64,000 bases of DNA from Citrobacter koseri (GCA_900446925.1 UAVY01000001.1:620001-684000); one strand, 5' to 3'. Positions 25,698-37,920 are shown, numbered from the stretch's first letter. A program made the numbers and translations. The notes: generated by a model not told the origin, from the letters alone.

Positions 25698-27511
25698 TTC
25701 ACCCAGACCGTAGCGGAAATGGCGGGCAGGCTGAGAACGCCCTCAGCCAGTTGGCCTTTCCCCTCTTTGCCTCGCCATTCGCTGACGTTAAGCAACGGTG
25801 AGGCAGGCAATACGACCTCACAGGCCTCGCCCCGGTTGATCGCCACCAGTACGCGCTGCTGGTGATAGACTCGCACAAAGACCACCACATCTTCTTCGGC
25901 ATAAATCACCTGGCAACCGCCGTGACGTAGCGCCTGCGTGCGCTGGCGAAGTTTCCCCAGACGCTGGTACAGCGCCAACAGCGTGGCATCCTGTTTTTCA
26001 ACCTGCCACGGGAACGGCTTACGACAGAACGGATCGTTATTGCCGTCCAGCCCCACTTCATCGCCGTAATAGATGCAGGGGAACGCCAGGGCCAGGTAAA
26101 CAGCCAGACGACCGCCAGCGGCAAACGCGCCACGTCTTTGCCCAGCAGCGATTTAAAACGGGCGGTATCGTGGCTGTCCAGTTGGTTAAACATCCGTAAC
26201 TGCTGCTGATGCGACAGGCCAGCCGCGGTAGTTATCCATCCAGGCGATGCAGGTTTGGCGCGTCAATGTGCTGCGGATCGTAAGAGATATCGGTATTGGC
26301 GAGAAATCCCCACAGCGGGAAAGTGAAGCCGCGATAGTTCATGGCGGCATCTTCCGCATCCGCCTGGAGCCATTGCCGCGCATCGCCAAAATGCTCGCCA
26401 ACGATATAGGCGTCAGGCTGCGTCTCTTTTGCCGCCTGCGTAATACCGGCAACGTGTTGCAGGTTATTGCGCGCGCCTCCGGCCTCGCCCAGCATATGCA
26501 CCACATCAAGCCGCCAGCCGTCCATATGCCACGGCGCTTTCAGCCAGTGACGCACAATGCTGTCTTCACCACGGTAGATTTCATTGACCAGGCTTTCCGA
26601 CTGGAAATCCAGCTTGGGCAGACTCGGATACCCCAGCCAGTCCAGCGCCACGCCCTCCGGGGAGAAAGAGTACCAGTCACGCCAGGGCGAATCCGGGTTG
26701 TGGCATGCGCCGCCGGTTCCCCGATTGTGCCTGTCAAACCAGGCGTGCGAGTCGCCGCTATGGTTAAAGACGCCGTCCAGCACCAGGCGCATTCCCTGCT
26801 GCTGCGTATGCTGCCGCAGGCGCAGCAGCGCCCGATCGCCGCCAAACTGCGGATCAACGTGACGATAATCTTCCGTATCGTATTTATGAACGCTTGGCGC
26901 GCTAAAGACCGGGTTCAGGTACAGCGCCGTCACCCCCAGTTTTTTCAGGTACGGCAGTTTCTCGCTGATCCCGTCCAGATCGCCGCCGTAGAACGTCGAT
27001 CCCCGGCCTGCGCAGTCACCGGATCGTCCCAGTCGTGCAAGACGATATCCTGACCGGCGGCATGATGGTAATAGACATTATCCTGTTCCGCTTCGCGCGG
27101 CTGGCTGCGGGCAAAGCGATCCGGGAAGATTTGATAGAAAATCTGATCGGCGACCCATTGCGGGCCATTGTCCGGCACATCGACGGCAAACTGCTCCAGC
27201 CGCGCGGGCGGGAAACGGCTAAATCCCTGCGGCGTGAACCACAGCTGGCGATCGTGCCAGAGCAGCTTAAAGCTGTAGCGACGGCGCGGCTGTCCGCTGG
27301 CGAGATCGATCGCCGCCCGCCATGCCGTGACGCCCGGTTGCGGTTGACTGCGCAGCCGATGCATCGCCAGCGAGATTTCTTCATTATCGTTCTCAGCGCG
27401 TAGCGTCACACGCTGGGGCGGGTTCTCCCCGCTCAGCCATAACGTTATGGTCAGTTGTTCTTTGTTTTGCTTAACAAATGGGGCAACCGGAAGGTGCCAG
27501 GCGTTCAACAT
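25691..27511 (-). CDS. malZ: Maltodextrin glucosidase MalZ (about five apparent indels)
   Basis: MalZ is a cytoplasmic GH13 alpha-glucosidase that removes glucose from the reducing end of maltodextrins. The (beta/alpha)8 motifs are visible: GVFNHSGD, the nucleophile region [11 protein letters not shown], the acid/base in IVGEHFGD, and [10 protein letters not shown]. Frames switch near 27.0 kb (one base missing; family reads QAGGSTFYGG), 26.25 and 26.22 kb, and twice near 26.09-26.10 kb (extra bases). Net +3 brings the 1821-base span to 605 residues. It probably has its own promoter in 27512-27620; in E. coli it is MalT-dependent. Confidence 0.9.
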
Positions 27512-27627
27512 CACGTATCCCTTTGATGAAAATGAAGCCACCTTGCCATAGCGACATCAAGGATAACTCATCATCTTAATGTTTATTGGGGGAGGAGTCC
27601 GGGGGAGGATATTGTTTGATACTGCCG

Positions 27628-27697
27628 GGCGGCGACTTCGCCTGACCCGGCCTACGGTTGCCTGTAGGCCGGATAAGCGTTAGCGCCATCCGGCGGG
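27628..27697. repeat. BIME between malZ and proY
   Basis: REP units GCCGGGCGGCGACTTCGCC ... GACCCGGCCTACGG and TGTAGGCCGGATAAGCG ... CGCCATCCGGCGGGG, directly after the proY stop. Confidence 0.85.
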
Positions 27698-27700
27698 GAA

Positions 27701-29074
27701 TCACCCCACTTCAGCCAGTTGGCGGTCGCGGCGGCGTTTAAACATCCAGCCGACCAACAGCAGTGCGATCCAGGCGAAACCGACGTACAGCGAAATACGG
27801 GTATCTGGATGGTAGCCGATAAGCGCGATAATAAAGACCAGGAAAATCAGGCCCGTAACGGTTGTCGCCACGCCGCCCGGCACTTTAAATTTCAGCGCCT
27901 TCACCTCATCCGGCGGCAGACGGCGGCGGAACGCAATCTGCGACAGCAGGATCATAATCCATACCCATACCGTGGCGAAGGTCGCCAGCGAAGCAATCAC
28001 CAGGAAGACGTTTTCCGGCATGATGTAGTTCAGGTAAACCGCGAACAGCAGCGCAATGGTCATCACCATAACCGTCACCCACGGAATACCGCGACGCGAC
28101 GTTTTAGCGAACACTTTCGGCGCACTGCCCTGCTCCGCCATACCGTGCAGCATACGTCCCACGCCGAACACGTCGGAGTTAATCGCCGACAGCGAAGCGG
28201 TCAGCACCACAAAGTTCAGGATGCTGGCGGCAAACGTAATGCCAAGATGCTGGAAGGTCAGGACGAACGGGCTGCCGTTGGTGCCAACCTGGTTCCACGG
28301 GTAGATAGACATGATGACGAACAGCGTGCCCACGTAGAACACCAGAATACGCATCGGCACAGAATTGATGGCGCGCGGAATAGATTTTTCCGGGTCTTTC
28401 GCTTCTCCGGCGGTGATGCCGATAATTTCAATCCCGCCGTAAGCGAACATCACCATTTGCAGCGACATCACCATCCCCAGCCAGCCGTTGCTGAAGAACC
28501 CGCCGTTGCTCCACAGGTTGTGGACCCCGGTCGGCTGCCCGCCGTTGCCAATCCCCCAGATAATGATGCCGAAGCCGGCAACAATCATGATGATGATAGT
28601 GGCGACTTTAAAGAACGAGAACCAGAATTCCAGCTCGCCGAATACCTTCACGCTCATCAGGTTGATGGCACAGATAAGCAGCACCACGCTCAGCACCCAG
28701 ATCCAGTGCGGCACCGTAGGGAACCAGACCCCCATATAGATACCGAAGGCGGTCACGTCGGCAATGGCGACAATCAGAATTTCAAAACAGTAAGTCCAGC
28801 CGGTAATGTAACCGGCGAGCGGGCCGAGGTTTTCCTGCGCATAGCGCGAGAACGAGCTGGCGGCGGGGTTATGCACGGACATTTCGCCCAGCGCGCGCAT
28901 AATAATGTACGCCGCGACCCCGCCGATAATGTAGGCCAGCAACACGCTTGGCCCGGCCATTTTGATGGCGTCTGCCGAGCCATAAAATAATCCGGTGCCA
29001 ATTGCCGATCCCAATGCCATAAAGCGAATGTGCCGGGTGCTCAGCCCACGCTTTAGCTTGTTATTGCTTTCCAT
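27701..29074 (-). CDS. proY: Cryptic proline permease ProY (APC family)
   Basis: An amino-acid-polyamine-organocation transporter with about 12 membrane spans. From the ATG at 29074 it has 457 residues, as in E. coli ([20 protein letters not shown]); the open frame extends six codons further upstream. The family glycine-rich first span ([18 protein letters not shown]) and [13 protein letters not shown] are present. ProY is known as a cryptic proline transporter needing activation. It is intact and follows brnQ. Confidence 0.93.
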   Translation of the reverse strand: MESNNKLKRGLSTRHIRFMALGSAIGTGLFYGSADAIKMAGPSVLLAYIIGGVAAYIIMRALGEMSVHNPAASSFSRYAQENLGPLAGYITGWTYCFEILIVAIADVTAFGIYMGVWFPTVPHWIWVLSVVLLICAINLMSVKVFGELEFWFSFFKVATIIIMIVAGFGIIIWGIGNGGQPTGVHNLWSNGGFFSNGWLGMVMSLQMVMFAYGGIEIIGITAGEAKDPEKSIPRAINSVPMRILVFYVGTLFVIMSIYPWNQVGTNGSPFVLTFQHLGITFAASILNFVVLTASLSAINSDVFGVGRMLHGMAEQGSAPKVFAKTSRRGIPWVTVMVMTIALLFAVYLNYIMPENVFLVIASLATFATVWVWIMILLSQIAFRRRLPPDEVKALKFKVPGGVATTVTGLIFLVFIIALIGYHPDTRISLYVGFAWIALLLVGWMFKRRRDRQLAEVG

Positions 29075-29102
29075 CAATTCCGAACCCATCAAAATAATAA
29101 AA

Positions 29103-29134
29103 AAACCACGGGGCCTGTAGCCCCGTGGTTAAAA
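29103..29134 (-). terminator. Terminator after brnQ
   Basis: ACCACGGGGC/GCCCCGTGGT with loop CTGTA or its complement, followed on the minus strand by TTTTTTT. It lies between brnQ and proY, so proY likely depends on readthrough or its own promoter. Confidence 0.92.
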
Positions 29135-29150
29135 CATACTGTCAGTGATC

Positions 29151-30471
29151 TTAGTGAGCGCTGGAGGTCACTTGTCGACCTGCGGCGCGATCCCAGATAA
29201 TTGCCAGAACAACCATCACCACTGTTGGCATCAACCACGCCAGCCCCTGTTCCGCCAGCGGTAAACGCTGGGTCCAGGCCGGTAAGATGTCACCAATCGC
29301 AGAGGCTTTAATCCCGTCAAGGATACCAAAAAACCAAGCTGATAAACATCGCCGGAGCAATGACGCGGGAAGAATTATGCCACCATGAGCGGGTAAAGCT
29401 TAATACAACCAGTGCGATACACGGCGGATAGATGGCTGTCAGCACCGGAATAGAAATCTGAATCAGATGGCTCAGACCCAGATTCGATACCACCATTGAG
29501 AAGCCGCCCAGAATAAACACCAGCGTGCGATAAGAGAGTGGGACGTACTGCGCAAAGAACTCCGCACATGCGCAGGTCAGGCCAACCGCCGTCACCAGAC
29601 AGGCGATGAAAATCAGCGCCGCCAGCAGCAGGCTACCCGCGCCGCCGAAGGTATGCTGAACGTAAGCGTGCAGGATTGCCGCGCCGTTAGCAGACTGATC
29701 GACCAGCGTCGCGCTATCCGATCCCAGACGGAACAGCGCAAGGTACAGCAGCGTCAAACCCACACCCGCCATCAGGCCCGCCCAGACGGTATAACGGGTC
29801 AGCAGACGCGCTTCTTTAACGCCGCGCGAGCGCGCCGCATTGACGATAACGATACCAAACACCATTGCGCCCAGCGTATCCATCGTCAGATAGCCATTCA
29901 CAAAGCCATTAGAGAACGCCGCGTTCTGGTAGGCGTCCATCGCGTCGCTAATCGGGCCGGCAGGCCAGATGATTGCCGCAACGGAGAGAATAATCAGCGC
30001 GATGATTTTCAGCGGCGCCAGGAAGTTACCCACCGTGTCCAGCAGCTTGCCCGGATAGAGCGATACCAGAATCACAATGGCGAAATACACCAGGCTGTAG
30101 ATAAACAGCGGCAGTGCGGAATCGCCGGTCAGCGGCGCAATCCCGACTTCAAAGGAGACGGTCGCCGTACGCGGCGTTGCGAATAACGGCCCCACCGCCA
30201 GATAACAGACGGTCGCCAGCAGAACGCCAGCCACTTTACCAATCGGGGTGCTCAGGCTATCAACGCCGCCGCCGACTTTCGCCAGCGCCACAACGGTAAG
30301 TACCGGAAGACCAACGGCAGTAATCAGAAAGCCGAACGCCGCAGTCCAGACGTGTTCGCCTGCCTGCAAACCGACCATCGGCGGAAAGATAATATTGCCT
30401 GCGCCAACGAACAGCGCAAATGTCATAAAGCCCAGAGCGATAATATCGCGCGATTTTAACTGATGGGTCAT
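29151..30471 (-). CDS. brnQ: Branched-chain amino acid carrier BrnQ (one apparent frameshift)
   Basis: BrnQ is a cation-coupled permease for leucine, isoleucine and valine (LIVCS family, about 12 spans). The N-terminus ([20 protein letters not shown]) and [14 protein letters not shown] are typical. The frame breaks at AAAAAA 29328-29333, where the family reads [15 protein letters not shown]; removing one base gives 439 residues, the E. coli size. It precedes proY, with a terminator between them. Confidence 0.93.
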
Positions 30472-30825
30472 AAAGTTTTACTGCCTGTGGATGTGGTGTT
30501 GAAAACGTTAAATTTTCTGCCCTTCCCTGCGGGACGATACAGCGGCATTTTTAAGCAATTCCAGCGGGATATGCTCCTGGGCTGGCGCGGCGAAGAATAG
30601 TTTTTCGATTTACCGCGTAAATGCAGTCGGTATGACAGCATCTGGAGCGCAATTTAAACGCTTATAACGTTTTAAAGCAAGGTGAGATCCAAAAACCAGA
30701 AGAATATAGCGATATGAAATCAGCAACCAGTACAAAACGCTATACATAAGAAAAAGTCATGGCTAATCATGCGAACAAAAAAGCATCAGACGTTGAAAAA
30801 TTCAGCAGAGTCTTCTTTACTGCAA
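30472..30825. other. Intergenic region upstream of brnQ
   Basis: About 350 bases between brnQ and the phoR terminator, with no supported gene. It is AT-rich toward 30600-30820 and should contain the brnQ promoter and leader. I see no strong hairpin or conserved operator. Confidence 0.6.
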
Positions 30826-30854
30826 AGAAAATAAGCCAGCATCCGCTGGCTTAT
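30826..30854 (-). terminator. Terminator of phoBR
   Basis: ATAAGCCAGC-ATCC-GCTGGCTTAT is a perfect 10-bp stem, followed on the minus strand by TTTTCTTT, 26 bases past the phoR stop. Confidence 0.9.
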
Positions 30855-30879
30855 GGAAAGCTAACCTTACGAACCACAA

Positions 30880-32175
30880 TTAAGCGCAATTTTTGGCAAT
30901 TAATCGTTCCGGCAGCACAAAGCTGAAGCGCGTCCCTTTACCCGGCGAACTGTCGATAATCAATCGACTCTCGTGATGATTCAGCGCATGTTTCACAATC
31001 GCAGACCTAATCCGCTTCCCCCGGTTTGCCGCGACCGCGCTTTGTCCACACGGTAGAAACGCTCCGTCAGACGCGGAATATGCTCAGGCGCAATCCCCGG
31101 CCCGTTATCTTCCACGCTGAACTCCGCACCGTGGGTCACATGCTGCCAGCGCACGGTAATATGCGTTCCCGCAGGCGTATGATTCACCGCGTTATAGACC
31201 AGGTTCGAAATCGCGCTGCGCAACTGTTCTTCGTTGCCCAATACGCTCAGCCGGGCATCCACTTCAAACGTAAAGGTGTGTTTCTGCTGGCTGAGCGCCT
31301 GCGCCTCACGCTCAACAACACGCAGCATCATCGGCACATCCACCCTTTCGTTCAACAGCAGTGCGGGCGCCGCCTCAATTTTCGACAGCGTCAGCAGTTG
31401 TTTCACCAGCCCTTCCATCCGGTGCGTTTGCTCACGCATCGTATGCAGCGCCTTCTCCCGCGTCGCGCCTTCCAGAGGCTGCTCCTGCATCATCTCCAGA
31501 TAGCCCTGCAAGACGGTGAGCGGCGTGCGCAGTTCATGGCTGACGTTTGCGAAGAAATTGCGCCGCGCGCCTTCAAGCTGGTGCATCTGCGTCACGTCGC
31601 GCGCGACCATCAACAGTTGCTGATCGGTATAGGGCATCACACGGATCTCCAGATGCCGCCCGGTGTTGAGCACCAGGTTGAGCGGCCGGATAAAATCGCG
31701 TGTTTTGAGATACTGCGTAAATTCCGGGTAGCGCAGCAGGTTCAGAATGTTTTGCCCGTTGTCGTCTGGCCAGCGCAGCCCAAGCACCTGTTGCGCCAGT
31801 CCGTTACACCAGAAAATCCCGCCGTCTTCGGTTGTCAGCACCACCGCGTCGGGGAGAGATTCCGCCCCCGCTGCGAAAGCGTTTAATCAGGTTTCCCAGT
31901 TCGCGACGCCGCTTTTTATTACGCAACTGCATCTGGTGCAGACCGTACAGCAGCGGCTCCCAGCTCCCGCGTCCCGGCGGCGGCGTCATACTCATATCGA
32001 CCCACAGCCACCAGGAGAGGCGCAATAAATTCCAGAAATGCCAGATCAGCAATCCCGTTACCGACGCCAGTAAAAACCAGGGCAGATAACCAAAAAAAGC
32101 ACTGAGGATAAAAGCGGGGATGCAGCAGAGGATCAGCTCCAGCACCAGCCTTTTCCATGACAGCCGTTCCAGCAC
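30880..32175 (-). CDS. phoR: Phosphate-regulon sensor kinase PhoR (two compensating indels)
   Basis: PhoR is the inner-membrane histidine kinase that, with PstSCAB-PhoU, reports phosphate limitation to PhoB. Two N-terminal membrane spans are followed by a PAS domain, the phospho-acceptor H-box (VSHELRTPL near residue 213) and the HATPase motifs ([31 protein letters not shown]). An extra G near 31858 shifts the frame, and a missing base near 31005 (family reads GLGLAIVKHA) shifts it back. The total is exactly 432 codons, the standard 431 residues. The start is GTG at 32173-32175. It follows phoB. Confidence 0.92.
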
Positions 32176-32242
32176 GCGTCACTCTCCCTTCAGAATAGTA
32201 AACCCGCCCGCCACACCGAGATGCCGGTCTGACGGCAAGGTA

Positions 32243-32938
32243 TTAAAAACGGGTCGAAAAGCGATACCCGGTTCCGCGTACCGTTTGCACCATACGATCG
32301 TGACCGCTGTGCTCCAGCGCTTTACGCAAACGACGAATATGTACATCGACCGTACGGTCTTCAACATACACATTCGTTCCCCAGACATGGTTGAGGAGCT
32401 GCTCGCGACTGTAGACGCGCTCAGGGTGCGTCATAAAGAAGTGTAACAATTTAAATTCGGTCGGCCCCATATCGAGCGGATTTTCCCCCGGTCATCACGC
32501 GATGTGAGGTTGGATCGAGGCTAAAGCCCCCTGCATCTCAATCACCTCTTCTACCGCCATCCGGCCGAAATGCGGCGCATCACAGCTTTTGATACGCGCC
32601 ACCAGCTCTTTAGGGGAAAACGGCTTGGTGACATAGTCATCCGCCCCGGTTTCCAGCCCGCGCACGCGGTCTTCCTCTTCTCCTCTTGCCGTCAGCATAA
32701 CCACAGGGATATCCCGGGTCATCGCTTCACGCTTGAGGTGTTTAATAAACTGAAGGCCCGACCCGCCGGGCAACATCCAGTCAAGGAGGATTAAATCCGG
32801 CCAGGGTTCATTCAGTTGGTTCACAGCACTGTCATAATCTTCGGCTTCTACTGGCTGAAAGCCATTTTGCTCGAGCACGAAGCAGACCATTTCACGAATT
32901 GGAGCTTCATCTTCTACGACCAGAATACGTCTCGCCAT
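32243..32938 (-). CDS. phoB: Phosphate-regulon response regulator PhoB (about six apparent insertions)
   Basis: PhoB is the OmpR-type activator that binds Pho boxes. The receiver domain carries the phospho-acceptor Asp53 (LLDWMLPGG) and ends in [11 protein letters not shown]; the winged-helix domain ends [18 protein letters not shown]. The linker and start of the DNA-binding domain are scrambled by clustered insertions at 32.49-32.60 kb. The family reads [19 protein letters not shown] and [13 protein letters not shown] there. The 696-base span minus six gives 229 residues, the exact family size. The gene is preceded by a Pho box. Confidence 0.9.
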
Positions 32939-32986
32939 GATTTGCCCTGTTTAAATAAGTCGTTGTCATCAATGCGGCGCCATTAT

Positions 32987-33004
32987 GCGTCAGATTTATG
33001 ACAG
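32987..33004 (-). promoter_or_regulatory. Pho box of phoBR
   Basis: On the minus strand, CTGTCATAAATCTGACGC matches the 18-bp Pho box (CTGTCATA-A/T-A-A/T-CTGTCAY) and sits about 50 bases before the phoB ATG. This suggests autoregulation as in E. coli. A further upstream repeat, TCATAAATCTGTCATAA, could extend the site. Confidence 0.85.
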
Positions 33005-33126
33005 ATTTATGAAAAAAGATAGTCGACATTCGGCTCAGGTTATTGATTTATGACAGTCACGAAACAAGATATTACCGTTCCCGACGGGTTATAATCCTGC
33101 CCACGCTTTTTCGTCATGGAACCGTT

Positions 33127-34335
33127 ATGCGCATCCTTCACACCTCTGACTGGCATCTGGGACAAAACTTCTACAGCAAAAGCCGCGCCGCCGAGCACCA
33201 GGCGTTTCTCGACTGGCTGCTGGAAACCGCGCCAATCTCACCAGGTGGATGCGATTATTGTCGCGGGTGACATTTTTGATACAGGATCGCCGCCAAGCTA
33301 TGCCCGCGAGTTGTATAACCGGTTTGTTGTCAATTTACAGCAAACCGGCTGTCATCTGGTGGTGCTGGCCGGAAACCATGACTCCGTCGCCACGCTCAAC
33401 GAATCCCGCGATATTCTGGCGTTTCTCAACACCACCGTGGTCGCCAGCGCAGGCCACGCGCCGCAGTACCTTTACCGTCGCGACGGCACGCCGGGCGCCG
33501 TGCTTTGCCCGATTCCGTTTTACGCCCGCGCGACATCATCACCAGCCAGGCGGGGCTTTCGGGTAATGAAAAACAGCAGCATCTGCTCGGGGCGATCACT
33601 GATTATTACCAACAACAGTATCAGGAAGCCTGTAAGCTGCGCGGCGACGGCGATCAAACTCTGCCGGTTATCGCCACCGGGCACCTGACCACCGTCGGCG
33701 CCAGTAAAAGTGACGCGGTACGTGACATCTATATTGGCACGCTAGATGCCTTCCCGGCGCAAAACTTCCCTCCTGCCGATTATATCGCTCTGGGACACAT
33801 TCACCGGGCGCAGATCATTGGCGGCACGGAACACATCCGCTACTGCGGCTCTCCGATCGCGCTGAGCTTTGATGAGTGCGGCAAAAGCAAATGCGTCCAT
33901 CTGGTCAGTTTTGCAAACGGCAAATTACATCAAGTAGAGAACCTCACCGTTCCCGTCACTCAACCGCTGGCGGTGCTGAAAGGCGATCTGGCCTCCATCA
34001 CCGAACAACTTGAGCAATGGCGCGATGCTCACCAGGAGCCTCCCGTCTGGCTGGATATTGAAATCACCACTGACGAATACCTTCACGATATGCAGCGCAA
34101 AATTCAGGCATTAACGGAGTCGCTGCCCGTTGAGGTTTTACTGGTGCGCCGCAGTCGGGAAAATCGCGAACGCATTATGGCTAACGAACGACGTGAAACC
34201 CTGAGCGAACTGCGCGTGGAAGACGTTTTTACCCGCCGTCTGGCGCTGGAAGAGCTGGATGAGCCCCAGCGTGAACGTCTGACGCAGCTTTTTACCACCA
34301 CCCTACATTCGCTGGCCGGGGAGCATGATGCATGA
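33127..34335 (+). CDS. sbcD: Nuclease SbcCD subunit D (two compensating indels)
   Basis: SbcD is the Mn2+-dependent nuclease of the SbcCD (Mre11-Rad50-like) complex that cleaves hairpins and palindromes. The metallophosphatase motifs SDWHLG, GNHDS and GHLTTV/GHIHRAQ are visible. An extra C near 33234 (family reads [15 protein letters not shown]) is compensated by a missing T near 33520 (family reads [14 protein letters not shown]). The span gives 402 residues, near the E. coli 400. The stop overlaps the sbcC ATG (ATGA). It is divergent from phoB. Confidence 0.92.
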
Positions 34336-37300
34336 AGATTCTCAGCCTGCGCCTGAAAAACCTCAACTCCCTGAAGGGAGAATGGAAAGTCGATTTCACG
34401 GCAGAACCTTTTGCCAGCAACGGGCTGTTTGCCATCACCGGGCCGACCGGCGCGGGGAAAACCACGCTGCTCGACGCCATCTGTCTCGCGCTCTATCACG
34501 AGACGCCGCGCCTGAGCACCGTTTCGCAATCGCAAAACGATCTGATGACCCGCGATACGGCCGAATGCCTCGCCGAAGTGGAGTTCGAGGTTAAAGGCGA
34601 GTCTTACCGCGCTTTCTGGAGCCAGAACCGCGCCCGCAATCAGCCGGACGGAAACCTGCAAGTGCCGCGCGTGGAGCTGGCGCGCTGCGCCGACGGAAAA
34701 ATCCTCGCCGATAAGGTCAAAGATAAGCTGGAGATGACGGCATCGCTTACCGGGCTGGATTACGGACGCTTTACCCGCTCCATGCTGCTGTCGCAGGGGC
34801 AGTTCGCTGCGTTTCTCAATGCGAAGCCAAAAGAGCGCGCCGAGCTTCTGGAAGAGCTGACCGGAACCGAAATCTACGGGCAGATCTCCGCACTGGTGTT
34901 TGAAAAGCACAAGACCGCCCGCACCGACCTGGAAAAGCTTCAGGCGCAGGCCAGCGGCGTCTCGCTGTTAGCGCCGGAGCAGCAGCATTCCCTCAATGAA
35001 AGTTTGCAGGCGCTCACTGACGAAGAAAAACAGCTGCTCGCCCGCCAGCAGCTTCACCAGCAACATCTGCACTGGCTGACCCGTCAGAATGAGTTGCAGG
35101 CTGAAATGAATCGCCGCCAGCAGGCGCTGCGGGTCGCCCAGGAAGAACAGGAAAACGCGCAGCCGCAGCTGGCCGCGCTGAACCTGGCGCATCCTGCCCG
35201 GCAGTTACGCCCACACTGGGAACGCATTGAGGAACAAACCGCTGCCGCCGGGCGCACACGTCAGCAAATTCAGGAAGTGAATGCTCGCTTACAAAGCGTA
35301 TTACACCTGCGCAGCCGCATTCGACACAGCGCTCAACAACAATCCGCCGAACTGCGCGCCACCATGCAGACGCTGACCGGGTGGCTCACCGAGCATGAAC
35401 GCTTCCGCTTGTGGAGCAGTGAACTGGCAGGCTGGCGTGCGCTGTTTGCTCAACAGTCCAGCGATAAAGTGCAGTTGCTTAAATGGCAGCAGCAGTGTGC
35501 AAGCGATATCCGCAAGCGTGACGCGCTTCCACCGAATCCTCTGACGCTTACGCCAGAAGAGGCCACGGCAGCGCTGGCGCAGCATACGCAGCAGCAGCCG
35601 CTGCGTCAGCGGCTCGCCAGCCTGCATGGGCAGATAGCGCCTAAGCAAAAACGACGGGAACAACTGCAAACTGCGATCCAGAATAGTCAGCAGGAGTTGG
35701 CCAGACGCAATGCGGCGCTGGAGGATAAGCGACAGAAATATAAAGAAAAAAATCAGCAGTTCATGGATGTAAAAACGATTTGCGAGCAGGAGGCGCGCAT
35801 CAAAGATCTGGAAAGCCAGCGAGCACTGCTGCAATCCGGCCAGCCATGCCCGCTCTGCGGATCGACCTCGCATCCGGCGATTGCATCCTATCAGGCACTC
35901 GAACCCGGCGTGAATCAGGCGCGGCGCGATGCACTGGAAAAAGAGGTCAAGACGCTGGCGGAAGAAGGCGCCGCCTTACGCGGGCAACTGGAAACATTAA
36001 CGCAGCAGCTACACCGCGACGAAAGCGAAGCGCAGGCACTGGTAAAAGAGGAGCAAGCACTCACTCAAGAATGGCAGACGCTGTGTGGCGCGCTAAAAGT
36101 TACGCTGCACCCTCAGGACGATATTTCACCGTGGCTGACCGCCCGGCAGGACTATGAACAACAGCTGTATCAGCTCAGCCAGCGCCATATGTTGCAGGCG
36201 CAGATCGCCGCCCATACCGGGCAGGTTACGCAATTTCAGCAGCAAATCGACCAGCGTCAAACCACGCTGCTGTCTGAACTACGCCGCTACGGGTTATCCC
36301 TGCCCGCCGACGGAGAAGAAGCGTCGTGGTTAAACGCCCGCGCGGATGACGCGCAAGCATGGCAACAGCGCCAGACGGAACTGGGTGAGCTACAAACGCG
36401 CATCGCGCAGTTGGCTCCCCTGCTGGAGACACTACCGGAAACAGATATTCTCCCGGAGAGCGACGAGCGCGTGGCGCTGGATAACTGGCGGCAGGTACAT
36501 GATGATTGCGTTTCGCTACAGAGCCAGTGGCAGACCTTGCAGCAGCAGGAAGCGCAGGAAATGCAGCGGATAGCACAGGCGCAGGCGCACTTTGACGCCG
36601 CGCTCAAGGCCAGCGTATTTGACGATCGCGCCGCCTTCCTTGCCGCGCTGCTGGATGATGAGGCCATCGCCCGCCTCGAACAACATCGCCAGGCGCTGGA
36701 AAACCAGTTACAGCAGGCGCAGGCCTTAGCCGCTCAGGCGAACCAGGTACTGGCAGAACATCAACAACATCCGCCCGAGGGGCTGGATCTCACGCTCACA
36801 CCTGAACACATTCAGCAGGCCGTGACGCAATTAACCGGACAACTGCGGGACAATACGACGCGTCAGGGGGGAGATCCGCCAGCAGCTCAAACAGGATGCG
36901 GATAACCGCCAACAGCAGCAGTCTCTGATGCTGGAGATTGAAAACGCCTCGCAGCAGGTGGAAGACTGGGGTTATCTGAACGCGTTAATCGGCTCTAAAG
37001 AGGGCGATAAATTCCGCAAATTTGCTCAGGGACTGACGCTGGATAACCTGGTCTGGCTGGCGAACAATCAGCTGACTCGCCTGCATGGTCGTTACCTGCT
37101 CCAGCGCAAGGCCAGCGAAGCGCTGGAACTGGAGGTGGTCGATACCTGGCAAGCGGATGCCGTTCGCGATACCCGCACGCTGTCCGGCGGCGAAAGTTTC
37201 CTGGTCAGTCTGGCGCTGGCGCTGGCGTTGTCCGATCTGGTTAGCCACAAAACGCGCATCGACTCTCTGTTCCTTGATGAAGGGTTCGGCACGCTGGACA

Positions 37301-37476
37301 GCGAGACGCTGGATACCGCGCTGGATGCCCTGGACGCGCTGAATGCCACCGGTAAGACGATTGGCGTAATAAGCCATGTGGAAGCGATGAAAGAACGCAT
37401 TCCTGTGCAAATTAAGGTGAAGAAAATCAACGGGCTGGGTTACAGCAAACTGGATAAGATGTTTGCTGTGGAATGA
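34332..37476 (+). CDS. sbcC: Nuclease SbcCD subunit C (one apparent frameshift)
   Basis: SbcC is the SMC-like ATPase partner of SbcD. The Walker A motif (GPTGAGKTT) is near residue 40, long coiled coils flank a zinc hook (CPLCG near residue 510), and the C-terminal half has the signature TLSGGESF and Walker B LFLDEGFG. The frame breaks at the six-G run 36866-36871; removing one G joins TTRQ to GEIRQQL. The 3145-base span minus one gives 1047 residues, about the family length. Start chosen at the ATGA overlap with sbcD. Confidence 0.93.
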
Positions 37477-37486
37477 CGGTTGTTTT

Positions 37487-37910
37487 GCCGGATGGCGGCG
37501 TAAACGCCTTATCCGGCCTACAGGGAGCACGTTGTAGGCCCGGTAAGCATAGCGCCACCGGGCATTACGCCGGATGGCGGGCGTCACCGCCTTGTCCGGC
37601 CTACAGGGAGCACGTTGTAGGCCCGGTAAGCGTAGCGCCACCGGGCACTATGCCGGATGACGGCGTAACCGCCTTATCCGGCCTACAGGAAGCACGTTGT
37701 AGGCCCGGTAAGCGTAGCGCCACCGGGCACTATGCCGGGATGGCGGCGTAAACGCCTTATCCGGCCTACAGGGAGAACGTTGTAGGCCCGGTAAGCGTAG
37801 CGCCACCGGGCATTACGCCGGATGGCGGCGTAAACGCCTTATCCGGCCTACAGGGAGCACATTGTAGGCCCGGTAAGCATAGCGCCACCGGGCATTATGC
37901 CTTATCCGGC
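37487..37910. repeat. Tandem BIME array, five 82-83 bp units plus a partial unit
   Basis: Five consecutive copies start at 37487, 37569, 37652, 37734 and 37817, followed by a short partial unit that ends at 37910. Each copy has one REP palindrome (GCCGGATGGCGGCG ... TTATCCGGCCTACA), a short spacer (GGGAGCACGTTG) and a second inverted REP (TAGGCCCGGTAAGCG ... CACCGGGC). Copies differ at only a few positions; the 83-bp ones carry one extra G. It fills the gap between convergent sbcC and mak, where E. coli has araJ. Confidence 0.95.
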
Positions 37911-37920
37911 AAAAAACGAT

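Noticed and set aside
26247..27053. A 268-codon plus-strand open frame over malZ
   Set aside because: Antisense to malZ motifs that are clearly GH13; no independent support.
27719..28990. A 423-codon plus-strand open frame
   Set aside because: It is fully antisense to intact proY, has His/Arg/Gln-rich low-complexity composition, and no ribosome-binding site; it is a shadow of the GC-rich codons of proY.
32243..32938. phoB as two separate genes (receiver-only and DNA-binding-only proteins)
   Set aside because: The break lies in conserved family sequence, and removing six clustered extra bases gives exactly 229 residues.
33043..33270. An alternative short protein starting upstream of sbcD
   Set aside because: It is simply the sbcD frame extended upstream, truncated by the frameshift near 33234; sbcD homologues start at [12 protein letters not shown].
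37487..37910. CRISPR-like regular repeats
   Set aside because: The 82-bp units are almost identical throughout, with no variable spacers and no cas genes; both halves are REP palindromes, so this is a BIME array.
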